A DNA stretch of 10,384 bases from positions 1-10,384 of the forward strand of contig JALWJI010000183.1 in NCBI GenBank assembly GCA_027081695.1, read 5' to 3'. The position numbers were made by a program, and so were the translations under genes. Origin of the DNA: Acidilobaceae archaeon. Its GTDB lineage: Archaea > Thermoproteota > Thermoprotei_A > Sulfolobales > Acidilobaceae. The notes below the pieces were generated by a model, which worked only from the letters and a program-made list of their open reading frames with translations, searched no databases and was not told where the DNA came from. Below are positions 6,481 to 10,384 of the stretch, one piece after another; within the stretch, counting starts at the first letter, position 1, and each line of letters opens with the position of its first letter.

Positions 6481-6515
6481 CGACTCACAAGTTAGATTAG
6501 AATCCTGAACATAGC

Positions 6516-7004
6516 CTACTTTGCTTCCCATGCGTAGATGTATAGTTGTATTGTTATAGGGTAATCGTCTTGCTGTATGGGTGACCAGCACCTCATAGTA
6601 TACCATCCCGTGTCTAGGTTGGTGTCAGTCCATGTCATCTCAGCATACTGTGCTCCCACGGAGTCCGGTGGCTGGCCGTCTTTTGCTTTTATCGTTGCTG
6701 TTACTTGTATCTTGTCGAGTGGTTTTAGGGCTGTTATCTTGACGCATACCTGGTATAGGTCTCCTGTGGTCTGGGAACTGTAGGCTTCTACTTTGAAGTA
6801 GCCTGGGACTGGATAGTAGGGCTTGTCGCTGGGAGAGTTGAGCATTAGGTGGGCGGAGAAGTATAGTTCGTGGCTTGTGCTCGTGTTCCATATTCCCATG
6901 AGCCAGCCTGCGACCGCTATGCTTATAGCTATGGCGGCTGCTAGGATTATTACCTCTGCTATTACTGGCGAGATTGCTTTCCTGGCGGGGTTGGGAGAAT
7001 ACAA
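6516..7004 (-). CDS. Type IV pilin-like / archaellin-like secreted protein with class III signal peptide
   Basis: The 162-residue protein begins with a short positively charged leader ending RKA, then ISPVIAEVIILAAAIAISIA, the typical hydrophobic N-terminal helix of archaeal type IV pilins (Pilin_N/DUF1628-like). The prepilin peptidase PibD/FlaK should cut after Ala10. The hydrophobic helix (11-37) anchors or assembles the subunit; the rest (40-162) is a beta-rich, Tyr/Thr-rich outer domain with two Cys (87, 139) that could form a disulfide. The role is presumably an adhesive pilus or other cell-surface filament; no assembly ATPase or membrane platform gene is in the window, so it would rely on a machine encoded elsewhere. 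The TTG at 7004 is the preferred start because it gives the usual short leader; no ATG is available near it. Confidence 0.8.
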   Translation of the reverse strand: MYSPNPARKAISPVIAEVIILAAAIAISIAVAGWLMGIWNTSTSHELYFSAHLMLNSPSDKPYYPVPGYFKVEAYSSQTTGDLYQVCVKITALKPLDKIQVTATIKAKDGQPPDSVGAQYAEMTWTDTNLDTGWYTMRCWSPIQQDDYPITIQLYIYAWEAK

Positions 7005-7120
7005 TTCGTGGCCCTTGTCTAGTATTATTCTCCGGCGGGAAATGATATATTCTTGTAAAATCGGGTTATCCTACATATTGTTATCGGCGATGTAGAGAAA
7101 TACAGGGGTCAGGGCCTGGT
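7005..7120. promoter_or_regulatory. Spacer between top6A and pilin with candidate pilin promoter
   Basis: On the minus strand AATATATCA (7043-7051) could be a TATA box, placing a transcription start near 7021, about 17 bases before the TTG. The pyrimidine-rich TATTTCTCT just after the top6A stop might help end the top6 transcript. The pilin is thus probably transcribed separately from topoisomerase VI. Confidence 0.4.
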
Positions 7121-8281
7121 TTACTCTGTCCAGTCTCCTGTCTCTATCTTTTCTGGGATGTATTTCTCTGCGAGGAATCTTAGTCCTTTGCTTGCGAGGG
7201 CCTCTATTTCGAGCTTGGCTTTTCTCTGGAGGAATATTCTTAGCTCGCGACGCCACTTGGGGGTCTGGAACCAGCTGTATTTCATAAGTTCTTTGGCTCG
7301 TCTTATGTCGACGTCTTTGGCCTTGATTATGAAGTTTCGTCTCTCCCTCTCGCTGAGGTAGGGTTTCTTGCTCCTGTAGCCGAATATGTCTGTCATGCTT
7401 ACTCCGAGGAATCTTGCCTTGGGTGTGGCGAGGCGCTCGCTCTCGTAGCTTAGCTGTATGCTTCCTACTTTGAACACGCTGTAGATGTACCATCCGTAGG
7501 GGTCGCTGTCTGTCAGGATATAGATGGGTAGTCCTAGCTCCTCGTTTAGTCTCCTTACGAATCTCCTGGTTGCCCTGTCTGGCTGGCCTGCTCCTGTTAC
7601 GAGGATTGCCTTGTACTTGTCCCAGAACTTGGCCCTGTGGAGCTGTTGGAACACGGCGTCTTTCTCCACTACTAGTACGAACTCGGCGTCGACCTCGAGG
7701 AACTCTATTAGGTCGGGGGTCGACTCTATCGCGTAGGCCCCGTGGCCCATCTTGCTTAGATCGATGACGTCGCCGCCGCTCCTTATCTTCATCCTGCCTA
7801 CTACTTTGCCCTTCTCCTTGGAGAGGATGAGCATGTCTTCTCTTAGTAGGCCTGTGAAGACCTCGACGTCTCTTATTACTGCGTCGCTCTCGCTCTGCTC
7901 GTCCCAGGTGTTCTCCTCTCGTAGCCTGCCCTTGAGATCCCTGTATACTATGGTGTGTTTGCCCCTGTAGTAGAGGTCTCTTATCGTAGGATACTCGTTC
8001 TCTATGAGTGCCTGGTAGATTATGCTGGCCATTAGGAGGGTCTGCATGAATCGCCTGGCTTCTCCCATGTTGAGGAGCTCTCGCTCTATGACGTCCTCGC
8101 CCATGACGAGTATTCCTTTCTCTGGATCGAACCGTGTGTTCGCGAGGGTCCTCTTAGGTATGATTAGCCTTGGTGGTTTCCCGCTGAGTACGTCTTTTAG
8201 TACGCCTTTGAACTTCTCGTGTATGATCTTTGCTGCCCGTCTACGGGCCTGGAGGTCTACTTTGTCTACTGGCGCCGCCAT
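7121..8281 (-). CDS. top6A: DNA topoisomerase VI subunit A (Spo11-like)
   Basis: Subunit A carries the DNA cleavage site of the A2B2 type IIB topoisomerase, which relaxes supercoils and decatenates DNA with ATP. The 386 residues match the family. The winged-helix (5Y-CAP) domain has the catalytic tyrosine in TIRDLYYRGKHT (residues 99-110; the second Tyr, Tyr105, aligns with the nucleophile of Spo11). The Toprim domain has Glu206 (VVEKDAVF) and the DxD pair Asp258/Asp260 (ILTDSDPYGWYIY), which bind Mg2+. No motif is missing. ATG at 8281 is preceded by GGTGAGGAGGG, a very strong ribosome binding region. It lies 22 bases downstream of the top6B stop, so the two subunits are made from one mRNA. 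Confidence 0.97.
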   Translation of the reverse strand: MAAPVDKVDLQARRRAAKIIHEKFKGVLKDVLSGKPPRLIIPKRTLANTRFDPEKGILVMGEDVIERELLNMGEARRFMQTLLMASIIYQALIENEYPTIRDLYYRGKHTIVYRDLKGRLREENTWDEQSESDAVIRDVEVFTGLLREDMLILSKEKGKVVGRMKIRSGGDVIDLSKMGHGAYAIESTPDLIEFLEVDAEFVLVVEKDAVFQQLHRAKFWDKYKAILVTGAGQPDRATRRFVRRLNEELGLPIYILTDSDPYGWYIYSVFKVGSIQLSYESERLATPKARFLGVSMTDIFGYRSKKPYLSERERRNFIIKAKDVDIRRAKELMKYSWFQTPKWRRELRIFLQRKAKLEIEALASKGLRFLAEKYIPEKIETGDWTE

Positions 8282-8287
8282 CCCTCC

Positions 8288-8292
8288 TCACC
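8288..8292 (-). promoter_or_regulatory. Ribosome binding site of top6A (GGTGA)
   Basis: In the 22-base gap between top6B and top6A, GGTGA lies 6 bases before the ATG. It is followed by GGAGG, which is itself too close to the start to be the main contact. It is the strongest such signal in the window and fits high or coupled translation of the second operon gene. Confidence 0.6.
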
Positions 8293-8303
8293 ACTTACTG
8301 CTC

Positions 8304-10034
8304 CTACTCTAGCTTGATGTTCTCGATGACGCTCCTCACGATTTTCTCCGGGTCGCTGTGGTCTAGGCCTGGCACCTTTGGTACCTCGACGTTCCTCGAT
8401 ACTAGTCTTACAAGGGCGTCGACTAGTATTTTCTCGTCTTTTTCGCTGGGCGGGTTCCATTTCGTTGGTGGTTTGCTTAGGATTGCTAGGCTTCTGGCTA
8501 TCTCCGGTATATACTTTGATATCGTGATTATCTTCCTCCGGGCCTCGGCTTCCCGCGCTTTCTTCCCAAGGTATACTCTTAGCTTTCTCGCGACGTGCTG
8601 TACGGCGATCCTTATCTCGGACTCTATCTCGGGTACCTCGCTTATGCTTTCTTTTCCTACTCCTTTGTAGGGGATCTTCGTGCTGGCAATGTGTACTAGG
8701 ACTACGAGTGGAGCAGGGAAATCGACCCTGTAGATCTTCCAGTTTATACCGCTCACGACCTTGTAGGTTACGTCTTCCCGCTCCTCGTAGAGGAGGGGTA
8801 TCTTGTTAGCATAACGTAATAGGAGGGGCTCGTTACGGGCCTCTATCCCGCCCCCATAGGCGATCCCTACCTCTACTATGAAGCTGTGGCCCTGGTATGC
8901 CCTCGGGGGCCTGGTCAGGGCGTCTACCCATTCGGGCTTGAACATTCTTTTTAGACCGATCTTGATGAGTTCTTCTCCTATAGGGCTGAGGTGGTCGCTT
9001 TTCGGTGCCCTGAACTTATAGCTCTTCATAGAGTCCACTAGCTTGACGAGGGAGTCGTTGTCGAGTTTCTTGGGATCCAGGTTTGGGTCTAGTCCTATTT
9101 CCTCGAGGAATTTCCGTGCCATTATCGTGCCTACGCTCTGTAGCTCGTTGGATAACAGTTGGAGGAGTGTTCTGGCATTGCTCCGCTTGATCAGCATCTT
9201 CATCTGGTCAAGGTCTATTCCGTGTGGGTGGGGCTTTGCCTCTTTGGGCGGGGCAGGCATCTTGCTTGTGAGCCTTGGAAAGACGTAGATCTCGCCGTCG
9301 GGGGTCTCAAAGTATATCTCGGCGTAGGGAGCTATGACGGCTGTCCTCTTAATGTACTCGATTATACGCGACCGGGCGCGGGGCCAGTCTCCCTCAAGCG
9401 TAATGGTGACCCTTGTGCCGTGCCATCGGCCCTTCTTCCTCCACTGGCCTTTCTCCACTATCTTGGGCTCGTTCTTGGAGACGTCGATGTAGAGTCTGCG
9501 GAGGTATACATAGTCGCTTTCCTGCATGCTGGAGACTACTTCGACGGGTCTGCCCGCCGTCATCTGGCCGTATAGTACGGCTGCTTTTACTCCTAGACCG
9601 TACATTCCACGGGTCTGCCGTATCACGTATTTGCTCGAGAAGAGTACTCGGCCGAACGCGTTTGCTATGACTGTTGGAGGTACTCCTATACCGTTGTCCT
9701 CGACTGTTATCCTAAACCATTTCTTTGGGTTCCCGTATTTTGCCTCGAGCTCTTCGTCATAGGCGATCCTGATAGAGATGACTGGGAGTATGCTGTGGGT
9801 GTCGGTTGCGTCGAGCGCGTTTTCTACTAGTTCTCGCACCGTCTGGTAGAGTGCCCTGGTGGGGTTCGAGAATCCTGCTAGCTCACGGTTCTTTGCGAAG
9901 AACTCGGCTACGCTTATCTCTCGGTAGGTCTCCTTGCTTCGTTGCCGTCGGCCTCTTGGCGGAGCCTCGGCAACCACTGCTTTCGCCGTTGCCGTGTCTC
10001 TGCGTCTTCTAGGCAAATCCCTATGCCCCCACAC
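8304..10034 (-). CDS. top6B: DNA topoisomerase VI subunit B (GHKL ATPase)
   Basis: Subunit B is the ATP-driven gate of topoisomerase VI. Domains in order: a basic N-terminal extension (1-36); GHKL ATPase with the N-box RELVENALDAT (67-77, Glu68 as general base, Asn72 for Mg2+), DNGIGV (113-118) and the lid GMYGLGVKAAVLYGQ (143-157); an H2TH region (about 275-360); and the transducer with PRAYQGHSFIVEVG (377-390) and the switch-lysine loop STKIPYKGVGKESI (451-464, Lys453). The C-terminus is helical. It closely resembles Sulfolobus Top6B (about 530 residues), but is 576 residues here, partly because of the Arg-rich N-terminal extension. The preferred start is GTG at 10034; TTG at 10016 or GTG at 9977 (Val20) would shorten the extension. 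Together with top6A it encodes the complete enzyme. Confidence 0.96.
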   Translation of the reverse strand: MWGHRDLPRRRRDTATAKAVVAEAPPRGRRQRSKETYREISVAEFFAKNRELAGFSNPTRALYQTVRELVENALDATDTHSILPVISIRIAYDEELEAKYGNPKKWFRITVEDNGIGVPPTVIANAFGRVLFSSKYVIRQTRGMYGLGVKAAVLYGQMTAGRPVEVVSSMQESDYVYLRRLYIDVSKNEPKIVEKGQWRKKGRWHGTRVTITLEGDWPRARSRIIEYIKRTAVIAPYAEIYFETPDGEIYVFPRLTSKMPAPPKEAKPHPHGIDLDQMKMLIKRSNARTLLQLLSNELQSVGTIMARKFLEEIGLDPNLDPKKLDNDSLVKLVDSMKSYKFRAPKSDHLSPIGEELIKIGLKRMFKPEWVDALTRPPRAYQGHSFIVEVGIAYGGGIEARNEPLLLRYANKIPLLYEEREDVTYKVVSGINWKIYRVDFPAPLVVLVHIASTKIPYKGVGKESISEVPEIESEIRIAVQHVARKLRVYLGKKAREAEARRKIITISKYIPEIARSLAILSKPPTKWNPPSEKDEKILVDALVRLVSRNVEVPKVPGLDHSDPEKIVRSVIENIKLE

Positions 10035-10054
10035 CTTTCTTGTCCCGCTACGCC

Positions 10055-10063
10055 TATAATATA
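10055..10063 (-). promoter_or_regulatory. TATA box of the top6B-top6A operon
   Basis: The minus strand reads TATATTATA, centred about 26 bases before the GTG at 10034. Since archaeal transcription starts roughly 25 bases after the TATA centre, the mRNA would begin at or very near the start codon, i.e. be leaderless. No ribosome binding site precedes the GTG, in agreement. Promoter inferred from sequence only. Confidence 0.5.
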
Positions 10064-10120
10064 GATGGGCGTTAGGAAGCCCTCTACCATGATACTAGGG
10101 ACAGAAGCTATTGGAGCGGC

Positions 10121-10384
10121 TCACTCTGGCCTGGGCTCGAATCCCGGGACCCGCTCCGCGACACCGAGAACCTCGAAACCCCTAACATAGACGAGGTCGG
10201 GGTCCCTCGTCCTGTTCAGGGCCTGGAGGATCCTCTCCTCTGCGTCCCTCGATGATAAGCGTCTCGGGCGATCATCTAGGACACTATAAGCTAGCTTGAC
10301 GGCGCTATATAGCTGGCCTGGATCCTCCAAGTAACTAAATGCGTCTAGCCTAGCTAGATTCCTCTCCCGGTCCTGGTATAGGAG
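10121..10384 (-). CDS. Unrecognised protein, C-terminal part (5' end outside window)
   Basis: The frame is open from the TGA at 10121-10123 to the right edge, giving at least 87 residues; the TTG at 10330 is probably internal. The visible part is highly charged and looks helical: Arg/Glu/Asp-rich QDRERNLARLDAF, then KLAYSVLDDRPRRL and DAEERILQALNRTRDPD, ending in a hydrophobic strand LVYVRGFEVLGVAERV and a Pro-rich tail. No signal peptide, membrane helix or metal motif is seen. Codon use (AGG, CTC, GAG, GAC) is like the neighbouring genes, which supports it being real. It ends 86 bases before the top6B start, on the same strand, but the strong TATA box between them suggests separate transcription. 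I cannot name the family. Confidence 0.6.
   Translation of the reverse strand, partial: LLYQDRERNLARLDAFSYLEDPGQLYSAVKLAYSVLDDRPRRLSSRDAEERILQALNRTRDPDLVYVRGFEVLGVAERVPGFEPRPE

Noticed and set aside
7071..7493. Minus-strand frame of 140 codons overlapping top6A
   Set aside because: Out-of-frame shadow of the top6A coding sequence, with Arg/Gln/His-rich composition typical of such shadows.
10126..10158. A tRNA T-arm-like sequence (CTGGG CTCGAAT CCCGG) that could mark a tRNA or a tRNA-derived attachment site on the plus strand
   Set aside because: T54 would be C, no anticodon stem pairs upstream at normal variable-loop lengths, and no 5' acceptor strand matching GACCCGC is present. The same bases read as ordinary codons of the minus-strand gene.
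1..10384. CRISPR array or leader near the cas genes
   Set aside because: No regularly spaced direct repeats were seen on either strand; an array may lie left of the window.

Overview
The window looks like a piece of a hyperthermophilic crenarchaeal (Thermoproteota) chromosome. The signs are a two-subunit topoisomerase VI, a class III signal peptide pilin, archaeal-type TATA elements, GGTGA-type ribosome binding sites, frequent GTG/TTG starts and heavy use of AGG/AGA, ATA and CTA codons. A Desulfurococcales/Pyrodictiaceae-like host fits, but the genus is only a guess.

Left part (1-3216, plus strand): a CRISPR-Cas block. It contains the C-terminal part of cas1 (cut by the left edge), cas2, cas4, a CARF-domain protein of the APE2256/Crn1 ring-nuclease type, and a Cas6-like crRNA endonuclease. 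cas1-cas2-cas4 are packed tightly as an adaptation unit. The CARF gene follows after a 61-base spacer containing two small hairpins, and cas6 follows 26 bases later. No CRISPR array and no interference effector (Cas10, Csm/Cmr, Cas3, Cas7) is visible, so they must lie elsewhere. If the CARF protein is a ring nuclease, a cyclic-oligoadenylate-producing type III system should exist in the same genome.

Middle (3124-6440, minus strand): a putative rhomboid intramembrane protease with an extra C-terminal ectodomain is followed, 7 bases later, by a small maltokinase/aminoglycoside-phosphotransferase-like kinase. The kinase 3' end overlaps the cas6 3' end by 93 bases, tail to tail. Upstream lies an extended-SDR sugar-epimerase-like protein whose catalytic Tyr is displaced.

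Right part (6516-10034, minus strand): top6B and top6A (DNA topoisomerase VI subunits B and A) form a clear two-gene operon, followed by a separately promoted type IV pilin-like gene. At the right edge is the C-terminal end of a gene I do not recognise. Three minus-strand genes (rhomboid, epimerase, pilin) share a TATATCA-type box. top6B has a TATA box spaced so that its mRNA could be leaderless.

Most of the window is well-understood gene families. The least explained parts are the rhomboid-kinase pair, the convergent overlap with cas6, the CARF-Cas6 pair outside any visible effector operon, and the different codon usage of cas1. I do not see convincing evidence for a wholly new system.
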